Source of the DNA: an uncultured Porphyromonadaceae bacterium
GTDB lineage: Bacteria; Bacteroidota; Bacteroidia; Bacteroidales; Muribaculaceae
Length of the DNA: 64,000 bases
Assembly (NCBI GenBank): GCA_947175265.1
Contig: CAMWMD010000001.1
Location: forward strand, 124,001 to 188,000
Reading direction: 5' to 3'
Part shown: positions 7,616 to 16,415 of the stretch, piece by piece
Position numbering within the stretch: position 1 is the stretch's first letter
Layout: each line of letters opens with the position of its first letter
The notes under the pieces: generated by a model
What the model was told of the DNA's origin: nothing
Databases searched by the model: none
Seen by the model: the letters and a program-made list of their open reading frames with translations, nothing else
Made by a program: the position numbers and the translations under genes

Positions 7616-8413
7616 TTACTTTTTATCCCGTCTTTTTTCAGTATTTCTAACTATCACGATGCTTAGTTCGTAGAGAATCCATATCGGCACAGAGACCAGG
7701 AGGAGGGTGAAAATATCTGAAGTAGGGGTAATTATAGCCGCAATGATTAAGATTATCACAATAGCGTGGCGCCTGTATTCAGACATAAAAGATGACCTTA
7801 CCAATCCAATCTTTGCGAACAGCCAGGATAAAACAGGGAGTTCACAGACTATTCCGATGCATAGGCAGAGGATCAAAAGCGTAGCCATATATGAGTCTAA
7901 AGAGATCATGTTGATCACTTCGGAAGAGACCTGATAGGATACAAGGAATTGAAAGGTAACGGGGAATATTATGAAATAACTCAGGAGTATTCCCAGAAGA
8001 AACATCGCATATCCGCAAAAGATGAAGCGCGATACATATTTCCTTTCATCAGAGTACAAACCCGGAGAGAGGAAGGAGAATATCTCGTAGAGTGCATAGG
8101 GAGCAGCCAACACACATCCCACAGACATCGCTGTCTTGACATGAATGAGAAATTGCTGTGCGAGCCCGACATTTATCAGTTGCACATTTACAGGGAGAGG
8201 TTGCTCAAGTTTGAAATGGCGGCAGAAGGAATCAATCACACGGTAAGTGATGAAATTATCATCGTTGGGAGCAAGAACAAGATTGAAGATAAAATCTTTC
8301 AATACAAAAGATATGATACTAAAAACAATCCATACCGCAACTATTTTGAAAATTGCTGTACGGAGTATATCCAGGTGTCCCCAGAAGTCGGTTTTATTTT
8401 CTTTATCTGTCAT
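7616..8413 (-). CDS. tatC: Sec-independent protein translocase subunit TatC
   Basis: A 265-residue protein with six membrane helices in the TatC pattern. The N-terminus FWGHLDILRTAIFKI matches the conserved HLxELR region that helps recognise the twin-arginine signal peptide. The periplasmic loop carries the conserved FSFLSPGLYSDERKY segment, and LSYFIIFPVTFQFLV and TPTSDIFTLLLVSVPIWILYELS follow family consensus. TatC receives folded twin-arginine precursors and recruits TatA to form the pore. No tatA or tatB is adjacent; the 215 bp upstream hold only a hairpin and repeats. Two membrane protein genes follow in the same direction. Confidence 0.9.
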   Translation of the reverse strand: MTDKENKTDFWGHLDILRTAIFKIVAVWIVFSIISFVLKDFIFNLVLAPNDDNFITYRVIDSFCRHFKLEQPLPVNVQLINVGLAQQFLIHVKTAMSVGCVLAAPYALYEIFSFLSPGLYSDERKYVSRFIFCGYAMFLLGILLSYFIIFPVTFQFLVSYQVSSEVINMISLDSYMATLLILCLCIGIVCELPVLSWLFAKIGLVRSSFMSEYRRHAIVIILIIAAIITPTSDIFTLLLVSVPIWILYELSIVIVRNTEKRRDKK

Positions 8414-8450
8414 CTTAAGGATTTATCGCTCCATAAATTTATCTCACTCG

Positions 8451-8483
8451 TAACGAGAATAATAAGAAGTTTAGACAACTTCT
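8451..8483. repeat. Palindrome and direct-repeat copy upstream of tatC
   Basis: Contains the near-perfect palindrome AGAAGTT-N5-AACTTCT (8465-8483), 53 bases upstream of the tatC ATG. The first 12 bases of this feature, TAACGAGAATAA (8451-8462), recur exactly at 8602-8613. The 17-base core differs by two bases from the inverted repeat units near htpG. Confidence 0.5.
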
Positions 8484-8550
8484 ATAGATGAATCAAATCC
8501 TTGGCAGACTGTGGAAGAATCATTTTATTCTCAATCCGATATCAACGTGT

Positions 8551-8590
8551 GCGATCGTCTACATCCGCAATAAACGGAATAGACGACCGC
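8551..8590 (-). terminator. Strong hairpin after the DUF1349 gene
   Basis: An 11-bp stem with one G-U pair (8551-8561 with 8580-8590), continuing inward as CCG/CGG around a 7-base loop. It lies 40 bases past the DUF1349 stop. It has no T tract, so it may stabilise or process the RNA rather than terminate by itself. Confidence 0.55.
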
Positions 8591-8628
8591 CATCTAATAA
8601 TTAACGAGAATAAAGCGCGACAATTGTA

Positions 8629-9279
8629 TCATTCCTCATTTGCCTTAAGCCAGTCGGTGCGAACCTTATCGGGAAGGTGGATGACTTTGAAATTTGAGAA
8701 AGTGACATCGAAACCATCCCCATCGGGACATGCAGCAAACATGCCGATTTTGACGGGAGCGTTCGCCTCCATCCAAGCGTTGCGCATAAGATGATACTCA
8801 TTGTCGTCGAAAGAGTAGAAGATCTCGATTGCATCAAGACGTCGCACTGCCTTTATCCAGATAAATTCGACGGGTCGGTCAAGGGCAATCACACTCCAGT
8901 CGGATGTATTGTGAGTGACAACAGTGCTGAGATTGTATTTTCCGTCCACGAATTCAATACCTGTCTTTATGTAGTTCTTATGGTCGATGCGAATCATCAT
9001 GCCAGCCTGATCGAAGCGCACTTTGTAGTCGCCCTTTATTTTTACCTTTGCTTCGAACTCGCCACCATATTCAGCATAGTAAAATGGGGCGTCGTCTACA
9101 GTAAAACCATAATGGGAGATACGCCAGTAATCACTTTTCGGAGTTACGGACATCTTCAACCTGCCGTCTTCAATTTTCCAGTTGTCGGGCTCGTTGAACC
9201 AGTTCATCTTTTCAAGTGTCTGTGCCCTGAGGGAGTGAACGGAGATGAACACGAAAAGGAGCAGAAGTATTTTTTTCAT
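8629..9279 (-). CDS. Exported DUF1349 (concanavalin-like) protein
   Basis: A 216-residue protein with a cleavable signal peptide (MKKILLLLFVFISVHSLRAQ, likely cut before Thr21). The mature part matches the DUF1349 family: NWFNEPDNWKIEDGRLKMSVTPKSDYWR, then FEAKVKIKG, DQAGMMIRID, NYIKTGIEFVDG and IGMFAACPDGDGFDVTFSNF. These strands predict a concanavalin-A-like beta-sandwich. Family members occur beside carbohydrate genes, and binding or hydrolysis of glycans has been proposed, but catalysis is not established. It is likely periplasmic. The gene is single, with its own promoter at 9338-9369 and a hairpin at its end. Confidence 0.85.
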   Translation of the reverse strand: MKKILLLLFVFISVHSLRAQTLEKMNWFNEPDNWKIEDGRLKMSVTPKSDYWRISHYGFTVDDAPFYYAEYGGEFEAKVKIKGDYKVRFDQAGMMIRIDHKNYIKTGIEFVDGKYNLSTVVTHNTSDWSVIALDRPVEFIWIKAVRRLDAIEIFYSFDDNEYHLMRNAWMEANAPVKIGMFAACPDGDGFDVTFSNFKVIHLPDKVRTDWLKANEE

Positions 9280-9337
9280 AATTATAAATTTGAAGGAGAA
9301 TTTGGTTTGATTTTGTCTGTTTTTTAATTTTCACCTG

Positions 9338-9369
9338 CAAAGTTATAATGTAATTCCATAATGGGCAAT
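9338..9369 (-). promoter_or_regulatory. Promoter of the DUF1349 gene
   Basis: Minus-strand TAACTTTG (9338-9345), an exact -7 box, with ATTG (9366-9369) 20 bases upstream. The leader is about 55 bases. Confidence 0.5.
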
Positions 9370-9557
9370 GGTTAAAAATAACCATATTATTAACGTAGAA
9401 ATTCCATCTTTCGTTTGATTCGCACCGATGTGTGATATTCGTATGTTATACGACAGTAATAACCGGCTTACCGAAGAATGAGGAAAGTGCAAGAATAGGA
9501 CGGAAAGCAAATGTCGCGAAGACAGGTTGCGAGGACAGGATTTTCTGCTTATGAAAG

Positions 9558-9589
9558 CACCCCGGAAGGATATACATACTTCCGGGGTG
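9558..9589 (-). terminator. Terminator hairpin after glnS
   Basis: A perfect 11-bp GC-rich stem (9558-9568 with 9579-9589) and 10-base loop, 24 bases past the glnS stop. In glnS orientation it is followed by only a short CTTTC stretch. Confidence 0.65.
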
Positions 9590-9612
9590 AAAAATTACGG
9601 ACAAAAGAGAAA

Positions 9613-11325
9613 TTATGCTTTAGCAGCTTTCTTCTGTTCCTTAGCCCAAGTATCTTTAAGCCCAATGGTCTTGTTATATACAAGTTTGCCATCTTTTGAG
9701 TCAGGGTCAACCGTATAGTAGCCTAAACGGGTAAACTGGAAATGATCTCCTACTTTGGAGTTTTCGGCACCCCAGGGTTCGATTTTCACATTATTCCTGA
9801 CAATGAGGGAATTAGGATTCAGAAGATCGCGGAAATCACCTTCCTCAGCAGAGGGGTTCTCAACGGCGAAGAGTCTGTCATAATCACGGACCTCCGCTTC
9901 AACGGCGTGAGGGACGGAAACCCAATGCAGAGTACCCTTAACCTTTCTATCGGCACCGGGCAATCCGCTTCGAGTCTCAGGATCGTAGGTGGCGTATATT
10001 TCCTCAATTTCACCGTTGTCGTTCTTCTTAACTCCGGTACATTTGATAATATATGCACCCTTAAGACGTACTTCCTTATCAGGAGAAAGACGGAAAAATT
10101 TCTTAGGAGGATTTTCCATAAAATCTTCCCGTTCAATCCAAAGTTCTCTGGTGAAAGGCATGGGATGTTTCCCTTCCTCAAGATTCTCGGGATTGTTATC
10201 CATCATTATTGTCTCCTCCTTGTCTTCAGGGTAATTCGTGATGATCAATTTGACAGGATTGACCACGGCACTTATTCGTGTAGCCGTCTTATTAAGGTCT
10301 TCACGCACGGAGTGCTCAAGGAGCTCGATATGATTGAGGGCTTCAAATTTAGTGTAGCCGATTCGGTTGATGAAATCCTTAATTGATGAAGGTGTATAAC
10401 CTCTGCGTCTCAGACCGCAAATAGTCGGCATTCTGGGGTCGTCCCATCCATTCACGAGATTTTCCTTAACCAGTTGTAAGAGTTTACGCTTGCTCATCAC
10501 CGTATAGGTGAGATTAAGGCGGTTGAATTCAATCTGGCGAGGGCAATAATTATCATCTGCCAACTCCTTCACGAAATATTCGTAAAGGGGACGGTGAGGG
10601 ACGAATTCAAGAGTACATATCGAATGAGTGACACCCTCGAAATAGTCGCTCTGACCATGCGCGAAATCATACATAGGGTAAACCTTCCATTCAGTGCCGG
10701 TACGCCAATGAGGAGTCTTAATGATACGGTACATAATGGGGTCGCGGAAGTGCATGTTGCTGTTGGCCATATCAATTTTAGCACGGAGCACCATACTTCC
10801 TTCCTCAAATTCACCTTTATTCATTCTAAGGAACAGGTCGAGGTTCTCCTCCACAGGACGATCTCTGAAAGGGGATGGGGTACCCGGAATGGTGGGAGTG
10901 CCTTTCTGGGCTGCAATCTGTACGCTTGATTGCTCATCGACGTATGCCTTTCCCTCTTTGATAAGTCTTACAGCCAGGTCAAACAACTGTGGGAAATAGT
11001 CGCTGGCATAATACAATCTGTCACCCCAGTCGTAACCAAGCCAATGAATATCCCTTTTTATAGCCTCCACATACTCAGTATCCTCTTTCTGAGGATTTGT
11101 ATCATCGAAACGAAGGTTACAAGTACCGCCAAATTTCTCAGCGGCACCGAAATCCATTATGAAGGCCTTAGCATGCCCGATATGAAGGTAGCCATTGGGC
11201 TCAGGAGGGAAACGAGTGCTCAATCTACCGCCGTTTTTACCGGCAGCGAGATCGGCCTTAATTTCCTGCTCTACAAAGTTAAGGCCACCTTCCTCAACGA
11301 CAGCCTCTTCAATTAATTCAGCCAT
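9613..11325 (-). CDS. glnS: Glutamine-tRNA ligase
   Basis: A 570-residue cytosolic class I aminoacyl-tRNA synthetase. The N-terminal Rossmann domain has RFPPEPNGYLHIGHAKA (HIGH at 48-51) and a VMSKRKL motif equivalent to KMSKS. The C-terminal anticodon-binding beta-barrels include HWVSVPHAVEAEVRDYDRLF and FQFTRLGYYTVDPDS, which fit GlnRS rather than GluRS. It charges tRNA-Gln directly with glutamine. Length matches bacterial GlnRS. The gene stands alone, followed by a GC-rich hairpin. I see no clear promoter box in the 70 bases upstream. Confidence 0.95.
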   Translation of the reverse strand: MAELIEEAVVEEGGLNFVEQEIKADLAAGKNGGRLSTRFPPEPNGYLHIGHAKAFIMDFGAAEKFGGTCNLRFDDTNPQKEDTEYVEAIKRDIHWLGYDWGDRLYYASDYFPQLFDLAVRLIKEGKAYVDEQSSVQIAAQKGTPTIPGTPSPFRDRPVEENLDLFLRMNKGEFEEGSMVLRAKIDMANSNMHFRDPIMYRIIKTPHWRTGTEWKVYPMYDFAHGQSDYFEGVTHSICTLEFVPHRPLYEYFVKELADDNYCPRQIEFNRLNLTYTVMSKRKLLQLVKENLVNGWDDPRMPTICGLRRRGYTPSSIKDFINRIGYTKFEALNHIELLEHSVREDLNKTATRISAVVNPVKLIITNYPEDKEETIMMDNNPENLEEGKHPMPFTRELWIEREDFMENPPKKFFRLSPDKEVRLKGAYIIKCTGVKKNDNGEIEEIYATYDPETRSGLPGADRKVKGTLHWVSVPHAVEAEVRDYDRLFAVENPSAEEGDFRDLLNPNSLIVRNNVKIEPWGAENSKVGDHFQFTRLGYYTVDPDSKDGKLVYNKTIGLKDTWAKEQKKAAKA

Positions 11326-11393
11326 AATTATATCTTTATGAATCCGCCAATATGGTGCGGAGATATTATAAACGGTATAAGAGGGGGGAGAGG

Positions 11394-11558
11394 TCAGTTA
11401 ATAATCAGAGCATGCAATTCAGAATTACCCATGCTCATACAAACCCGGGCGAACTGCCGGATTAAAATGAGAGTAGACTTACGGGGAGTCTTACTCAAGT
11501 TATTGAAGTCAGTCCTAATTTGAGAAGAAGTAGAATCGTTTGTCATAGGCGCAGACAT
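11394..11558 (-). CDS. Small hypothetical protein, 54 residues
   Basis: Starts at the ATG at 11558. The product is soluble and basic, with the core TDFNNLSKTPRKSTLILIRQFARV followed by a short hydrophobic tail ending in ALIIN. The TPRKSTLxxxRQFAR segment resembles short uncharacterised proteins I associate with Bacteroidales genomes, but I cannot confirm this without a search. An in-frame extension to 11609 would add a hydrophobic stretch. It lies upstream of glnS on the same strand, 68 bp away. Function unknown. Confidence 0.5.
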   Translation of the reverse strand: MSAPMTNDSTSSQIRTDFNNLSKTPRKSTLILIRQFARVCMSMGNSELHALIIN

Positions 11559-11653
11559 TTTGATAAACGAATAAACAACAAATAAAAGCAGGCGAAATAT
11601 TCGACCCACGGTAATATAACGGCATTAAGAAAAGAATTATTATAAAGGGAACA

Positions 11654-11691
11654 TAAAAAAACCGGACACGAGCCAAAACGGAGTGTCCGGT
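11654..11691 (-). terminator. Intrinsic terminator after the ECF sigma gene
   Basis: Nine-bp stem (11661-11669 with 11683-11691), 13-base loop, and on the minus strand a run of seven T including the stem end. It lies 68 bp downstream of the sigma-factor stop. Confidence 0.8.
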
Positions 11692-11758
11692 ATTGTGATT
11701 GAGGAAAAAAGCTAAAAATTCATTCGAAATGCGAAAGTCAGCCGAAAGGGTATAAATA

Positions 11759-12349
11759 TCAGAGAGTCAGAATAATGTCCTTTTCCTGAGCGATTCTTCT
11801 CAGGTTGAGGATTGCGTACCTCATTCTTCCCAACGCGGTATTAATGCTCACTCCTGTCAGTTCTGCAATTTCCTTAAAAGACAGATTCTGATAGTAACGC
11901 ATATTCAGCACTTCTCTCTGTAAGGGGGGCAATTCCTTGATAAGATATTTCACATCCTCTCTAATCTGATGATTAATGATAATATCTTCAATAGTATCCT
12001 CACAAAGTTCCTTGCGATTAAAGATATCGACATCGTCAAGATCAGTACTTTGAATGTTTTCAGATTTTTCCTGGCGGTAGTAATCGATGATAAGATTGTG
12101 GGCTATGCGAGAAATCCAGGCAGGGAACTTACCGTTTTCCGTATATCTTCCCTGTTTGATAGTGAGAATCGCCTTGACAAAAGTCTCCTGAAAAATATCA
12201 TTCGCTATATCCTCGTTTTTTATAATACGAAGGATATAGTTGAAAATTCTTTCCTGATGTCTTTTCAGCAAGATGTCAAACGCCTCGTTATCTCCTTTCG
12301 CATAAGCCTTGACCAATTGTTCATCAGTCCTGCCTGATTTCTTTGCCAT
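11759..12349 (-). CDS. ECF-type RNA polymerase sigma factor
   Basis: A 196-residue sigma-70 family protein with region 2 (about 25-95: RHQERIFNYILRIIKNEDIANDIFQETFVKAI, then FPAWISRIAHNLIIDYYRQ) and region 4 (about 130-185: LPPLQREVLNMRYYQNLSFKEIAELTGVSINTALGRMRYAILNLR). Region 3 is absent, as in ECF sigmas. Region 2 melts and binds the -10 element; region 4 contacts the -35 element. A 30-residue acidic linker (about 100-130) separates the domains. No anti-sigma gene is adjacent, so the signal is unknown. The gene has a consensus housekeeping promoter and a strong terminator, so it is a stand-alone unit. Confidence 0.92.
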   Translation of the reverse strand: MAKKSGRTDEQLVKAYAKGDNEAFDILLKRHQERIFNYILRIIKNEDIANDIFQETFVKAILTIKQGRYTENGKFPAWISRIAHNLIIDYYRQEKSENIQSTDLDDVDIFNRKELCEDTIEDIIINHQIREDVKYLIKELPPLQREVLNMRYYQNLSFKEIAELTGVSINTALGRMRYAILNLRRIAQEKDIILTL

Positions 12350-12421
12350 TTTATTCTTGTTTATTCGTTTGGTAGAATGCTTCGATAGGCAATCATTTTT
12401 ATTGGTTCTACTTTCTCAATA

Positions 12422-12453
12422 CAAAAGTAGTGAATAATACCAGCGTGTGCAAA
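12422..12453 (-). promoter_or_regulatory. Consensus promoter of the ECF sigma gene
   Basis: Minus strand: TTTG (12450-12453), 20-base spacer, TACTTTTG (12422-12429). Both boxes match consensus. The leader is about 68 bases. Confidence 0.65.
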
Positions 12454-12521
12454 TTTACCAGGAGAAAAAACACATAAAAAATGTTAAAGCAACAATAACA
12501 GGGGTTGGTTTCAGTTATATG

Positions 12522-13367
12522 TTAATGCGATTTAACAAACCTCAAGGCAACCCAATTATTATCCTCTTTGCAACCTTCGTAGACCAGTCCGACGTTTGCT
12601 GCGGCATTCTTCACAATAGGTATGTCTTCCGTATAAAAGCCGCTCAGGAACATTGTGCCCCCCTCCTTTAAGGAAGCGACATATTTTTCAATATCGGCGG
12701 TTATTACATTCCTATTTATATTGGCGAGAAAAAAATCGGCCTGCTGCACCTCATCAAGGGAAGAAGCATCGCCACATATCATAGAGACCGGCACATTATT
12801 GAGGGCGGCGTTCTCTACCGCGTTCTCGCAAGCAAAAGGATCAATTTCAATCCCAACCACAGAGGAGGCACCTTTCATGGCACAGAGAATGCCGAGGATA
12901 CCGGTTCCGGCTCCCATATCTATAACCATTTTTCCCTCCATATCACTCTCGAGAATATGACGCATCATATTCAGGGTAGTGGAGTGATGACCGGTTCCAA
13001 ATGCCATTTTGGGGTCGACCACGATATCATACTGTGCTTTCGGGATATCCTTGTGGAAAGATGAGTGGACAACACAGACATCATCAATCAGGATTGGTTT
13101 GAAATAATGCTTCTCCCATTCCTCATTCCAGTCTTTTCCTTCCACAAAGGAAACAGTGTAAGACAGTTTGCACGGAATCGGGAAGTCGCTCAATATCTCA
13201 TTAACAAGCGTCTTGTCGAATACCTCATTTTTTACAAAAGCCGTCACTCCATTCTCGTCAGGAGTAAAAGATTCATAACCGATATCACCAAGAAAAGCGG
13301 CTAAGAGATCGGTAATATCCTCTGAACATGGGACGGCATCAATCCTTAAAGAAATATAATCCTGCAT
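12522..13367 (-). CDS. prmA: Ribosomal protein L11 methyltransferase
   Basis: A 281-residue class I SAM methyltransferase. The substrate-recognition N-terminal domain (1-100) includes WNEEWEKHYFKP. The catalytic part has VDPKMAFGTGHHSTTLNMM, typical of PrmA, then the SAM loop VIDMGAGTGILGI, the acidic GIEID, and LANINRNVI in place of the usual NILA motif. PrmA trimethylates lysines and the N-terminus of ribosomal protein L11. I start at the ATG at 13367; a longer in-frame start at 13493 lies upstream of the promoter. The gene is monocistronic. Confidence 0.93.
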   Translation of the reverse strand: MQDYISLRIDAVPCSEDITDLLAAFLGDIGYESFTPDENGVTAFVKNEVFDKTLVNEILSDFPIPCKLSYTVSFVEGKDWNEEWEKHYFKPILIDDVCVVHSSFHKDIPKAQYDIVVDPKMAFGTGHHSTTLNMMRHILESDMEGKMVIDMGAGTGILGILCAMKGASSVVGIEIDPFACENAVENAALNNVPVSMICGDASSLDEVQQADFFLANINRNVITADIEKYVASLKEGGTMFLSGFYTEDIPIVKNAAANVGLVYEGCKEDNNWVALRFVKSH

Positions 13368-13450
13368 AATAAAACTATACCAAATAAAAAAAATAAGTAA
13401 GGACGACCTTAGAAGTGTTTCCTGACTCAATCTATGGAGGAGATTGTCTG

Positions 13451-13482
13451 CAAAATTAAGTAATAATAGCATAATATGCAAC
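13451..13482 (-). promoter_or_regulatory. Promoter of prmA
   Basis: Minus-strand TAATTTTG (13451-13458) with GTTG (13479-13482) 20 bases upstream. It lies inside the longer alternative prmA frame, supporting the 13367 start. The leader is about 80 bases. Confidence 0.55.
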
Positions 13483-13634
13483 AGGCGCCCCAATGGTGCA
13501 AGAAAATATGGCAGTTGTAGAGACGGCCTTCTAACAAACTAAACTCCTTTCTATATTGTTACTCTTTAAAGTGATTCCATCAGCTATCCCTTAAATGCGG
13601 GGTATGAACAAGAACTTAAACTGAAAATTAAAAT

Positions 13635-14717
13635 ATGGGTAAACCGTTTACATTTGATAGAGTGGTACGTATCGTCATTACCCTTGTCGTATTATGGGGT
13701 GCGATATGGCTTATAGGGATATTGAAGAATGTGCTGCTCCCCTTCTGTCTGGCATGTCTTCTCTCCTATATAATGGAACCCTTCGTGGAGTTCAACCAGC
13801 GTCTCCTCCATGTAAAGAAGAGGGTATGGGCGGTTTTCCTCACATTGTTTGACGTAACTTTAACCATCGGGCTTCTGGTCTACTTTTTCACACCTATTGT
13901 GGCAGATGAGATAGACCAGATGGGAGCAATACTTAAGAATTACTCCGCAAGCCGCGTCACGATACCGTATTTGCCATCGAACATCACGACGGAGATAGAA
14001 AACAAGTTGAACATTTCCAAAATCATAGCCACCATAGACAGTGGCAAGGGGCTGTCGCTATTGGATAAAGGGGAGAGCCTCATCACGGGTACTGTAGATT
14101 TCTTCATGCACTCCGTAGAATGGTTGCTGACTTTCATATACATCATATTCATACTCATAGATTACAATAAACTTGGAGAGGGCTTCAAACTGTTGCTTCC
14201 AGGAAAATATAAGGCAGCCATCCTTCAGATAGGTGAAGACGTAAAAGACAGCATGAATAAATATTTCAGGAGTCAGATGATCATAGCAGGATGCGCGGCA
14301 GTATTCTACTGCATAGGATTCTCCATAGTGGGTTTACCAATGGCGATTGTGATGGGAGTGATAGTGGGGATATTATATATGATTCCTTACTTCCAGTATA
14401 TCACGTTGATTCCTGTGATAGTAATATGCTTCATTTATTCATTAGACGGGAGCGTAGATTTCTGGCCCCTTTTCGGGCAGTGTCTCTTGGTATATGTGGT
14501 AAGCCAGTGTATCTGCGATTATATCCTTACCCCGAAAATAATGGGAAAATCAATGGGATTGAATCCTGCGATCATTCTATTGTCATTATCCATCTGGGGG
14601 ACATTGTTAGGGATAATAGGTATGATAATAGCCCTCCCGCTGACCACCCTGTTGACAGCATATTATAAGAAAGTGATAATCGACCACAAGCCACTTTCGT
14701 CACCAACTGAGATATAG
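13635..14717 (+). CDS. AI-2E family transporter
   Basis: A 360-residue inner-membrane protein with the AI-2E family layout: two N-terminal helices, a helix near 75-95, a soluble 90-150 region, then a block of four or five helices. The conserved GLPMAIVMGVIVGILYMIPYFQYI and the C-terminal LNPAIILLSLSIWGTLLGIIGMIIALPL fit the family. Members were named after E. coli TqsA, an autoinducer-2 exporter, but others are Na+/H+ antiporters or of unknown role, so quorum sensing should not be assumed. It is a single gene with no clear promoter box, convergent with prfC. Confidence 0.88.
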   Translation: MGKPFTFDRVVRIVITLVVLWGAIWLIGILKNVLLPFCLACLLSYIMEPFVEFNQRLLHVKKRVWAVFLTLFDVTLTIGLLVYFFTPIVADEIDQMGAILKNYSASRVTIPYLPSNITTEIENKLNISKIIATIDSGKGLSLLDKGESLITGTVDFFMHSVEWLLTFIYIIFILIDYNKLGEGFKLLLPGKYKAAILQIGEDVKDSMNKYFRSQMIIAGCAAVFYCIGFSIVGLPMAIVMGVIVGILYMIPYFQYITLIPVIVICFIYSLDGSVDFWPLFGQCLLVYVVSQCICDYILTPKIMGKSMGLNPAIILLSLSIWGTLLGIIGMIIALPLTTLLTAYYKKVIIDHKPLSSPTEI

Positions 14718-14730
14718 AGCATATTCAATG

Positions 14731-14776
14731 AAAAAGAGATGGGGTAAGGTTTTGGCCTCGCCCTATCTCTTTTTTA
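14731..14776. terminator. Bidirectional terminator between the AI-2E gene and prfC
   Basis: Arms AAAAAGAGAT (14731-14740) and ATCTCTTTTT (14765-14774), extended by GGG/CCC with a one-base bulge. A-run and T-run flanks make it usable on both strands. Confidence 0.75.
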
Positions 14777-14796
14777 TCCATTATCCTTAGCGGGAT

Positions 14797-16386
14797 TTAC
14801 CTGTTTAGCTCACTTGAGAATTCAAATCTTATTTTAGGGAAATCATTTCTTGCCATCTGAAGAACGTAATTTGAATCTGCAAGGAAAACGTCGCGTCCAT
14901 CCTTGTCGGTAGCCATGAACTGGTGTTTCCTTTTTTTGAAAGCCTCGAGAGCCTCCGGGTCATCACTGTCAATCCAGCAAGCCTTGTAAAGAGAGATGGG
15001 TTCCCAGCGGCACTGCGCCCCGTATTCGTGCAACAGACGGTATTGAATCACCTCAAACTGGAGTTGTCCGACGGTACCGATAATCTTTCTTCCGTTAAAA
15101 GAATTGGTGAACATCTGCGCGACACCCTCATCCATCAATTGCCTGATGCCTTTTTCAAGTTGCTTCTGCTTCATGGGATCTGCGTTCTCGATGTATTTAA
15201 ACATTTCCGGAGAGAAAGAGGGGAGACCTTTGAAATGAATTACCTCGCCAGAGGTGAGAGTATCACCAATCTTGAAATTGCCAGTATCAGGTATGCCTAC
15301 GATATCACCGGGGAAAGCCTCGTCGACGACGTTTTTCTTCTGGGCCATAAAGGCAGTCGGAGCCGCAAACCTCATCATTTTATCATGACGGACATGTTTG
15401 TAGTTCACATTTCTCTCAAACTTCCCTGAACAGATTTTTACGAAGGCTATGCATGACCTGTGGTTGGGATCCATGTTTGCATGAATCTTGAATACGAAAC
15501 CTGAGAAACCCTCCTCCTTCGGATCGATCACCCTCTCGACAGCCTCGATGGGTTGGGGACAGGGTGCAATCTTGACGAAGCAATCGAGCAACTCCTTAAC
15601 GCCAAAAGTATTCAGCGCAGAGCCGAAGAATACGGGAGCGACCTTACCTTCAAGATACTCCTTCTCATCAAATTCCGGATATACACCTTCAATCAATTCA
15701 AGATCTTCACGGAGTTTGGCAGCATCAGTTTCACCCACGAGTTCATCAACGAGAGGGGAATTGACATCTTCAATTTCAATACGCTCGCTTATGGTCTGTT
15801 TTGAAGGGGTAAACAGGTCAAGGCCATGCTGGTAGATATTATATACGCCTTTGAACTTTGCCCCGATATTGATAGGCCACGTCAGCGGGCGGACACTAAT
15901 CTTAAGTTCCTGCTCCAGTTCATCCATTATATCGAAAGGATCCCTTCCTTCGCGGTCGAGTTTATTGACAAAGATGATAACGGGAGTATTTCTCATACGG
16001 CATACCTCCATCAGGCGTCTCGTCTGAGTCTCGACGCCTTTAGCCACGTCAACCACGATAATGACAGAATCCACCGCCGTGAGAGTGCGGAAAGTATCTT
16101 CAGCGAAATCCTGATGACCCGGGGTATCAAGGATATTGATCTTATAGTCGCCGTAGTTGAATCCCATGACGGAAGTAGCGACTGATATGCCGCGTTGTTT
16201 CTCAATCTCCATCCAGTCGGAAGTGGCGGTCTTCTTGATTTTATTACTTTTTACGGCACCCGCAACGTGTATCGCACCACCGAAAAGAAGGAGTTTCTCA
16301 GTCAGAGTGGTTTTTCCGGCATCCGGGTGAGATATAATTGCGAAAGTCCTTCGCCGTTCAATTTGCTTGTTAAGCTCCTCGCTCAT
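14797..16386 (-). CDS. prfC: Peptide chain release factor 3
   Basis: A 529-residue translational GTPase. G motifs: [15 protein letters not shown] (P-loop), [10 protein letters not shown] (switch I region), [14 protein letters not shown] and [13 protein letters not shown]. The C-terminal domains include [32 protein letters not shown], typical of RF3. RF3 uses GTP to release RF1 or RF2 from the ribosome after peptide release. The gene follows the DUF4924 gene by 29 bp on the same strand and probably shares its promoter. Length and motifs are normal. Confidence 0.95.
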   Translation of the reverse strand: MSEELNKQIERRRTFAIISHPDAGKTTLTEKLLLFGGAIHVAGAVKSNKIKKTATSDWMEIEKQRGISVATSVMGFNYGDYKINILDTPGHQDFAEDTFRTLTAVDSVIIVVDVAKGVETQTRRLMEVCRMRNTPVIIFVNKLDREGRDPFDIMDELEQELKISVRPLTWPINIGAKFKGVYNIYQHGLDLFTPSKQTISERIEIEDVNSPLVDELVGETDAAKLREDLELIEGVYPEFDEKEYLEGKVAPVFFGSALNTFGVKELLDCFVKIAPCPQPIEAVERVIDPKEEGFSGFVFKIHANMDPNHRSCIAFVKICSGKFERNVNYKHVRHDKMMRFAAPTAFMAQKKNVVDEAFPGDIVGIPDTGNFKIGDTLTSGEVIHFKGLPSFSPEMFKYIENADPMKQKQLEKGIRQLMDEGVAQMFTNSFNGRKIIGTVGQLQFEVIQYRLLHEYGAQCRWEPISLYKACWIDSDDPEALEAFKKRKHQFMATDKDGRDVFLADSNYVLQMARNDFPKIRFEFSSELNR

Positions 16387-16415
16387 TATTTCAGGTAAGA
16401 ATATAAATTAAAGGC

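Larger units (their letters stand above)
9280..9612. other. Intergenic region between DUF1349 and glnS
   Basis: 333 bp holding the DUF1349 promoter (9338-9369) and the hairpin after glnS (9558-9589). I see no gene or repeat in 9370-9557. Confidence 0.6.
11326..11758. other. Intergenic region upstream of glnS
   Basis: 433 bp between glnS and the ECF sigma gene. It contains a probable 54-residue gene (11394-11558) and the sigma-gene terminator (11654-11691). Nothing else is recognised. Confidence 0.5.

Noticed and set aside
8551-8590. tRNA-like structure downstream of DUF1349
   Set aside because: It forms a single stem-loop only, without D-, anticodon- or T-arm features.
13368-13493. 42-residue N-terminal extension of PrmA
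   Set aside because: It contains the predicted prmA promoter, and PrmA proteins begin at the MQDYISLRI segment.
13635-14717. Quorum-sensing role for the AI-2E family gene
   Set aside because: The family name is historical; many members are ion antiporters, and no luxS is nearby.
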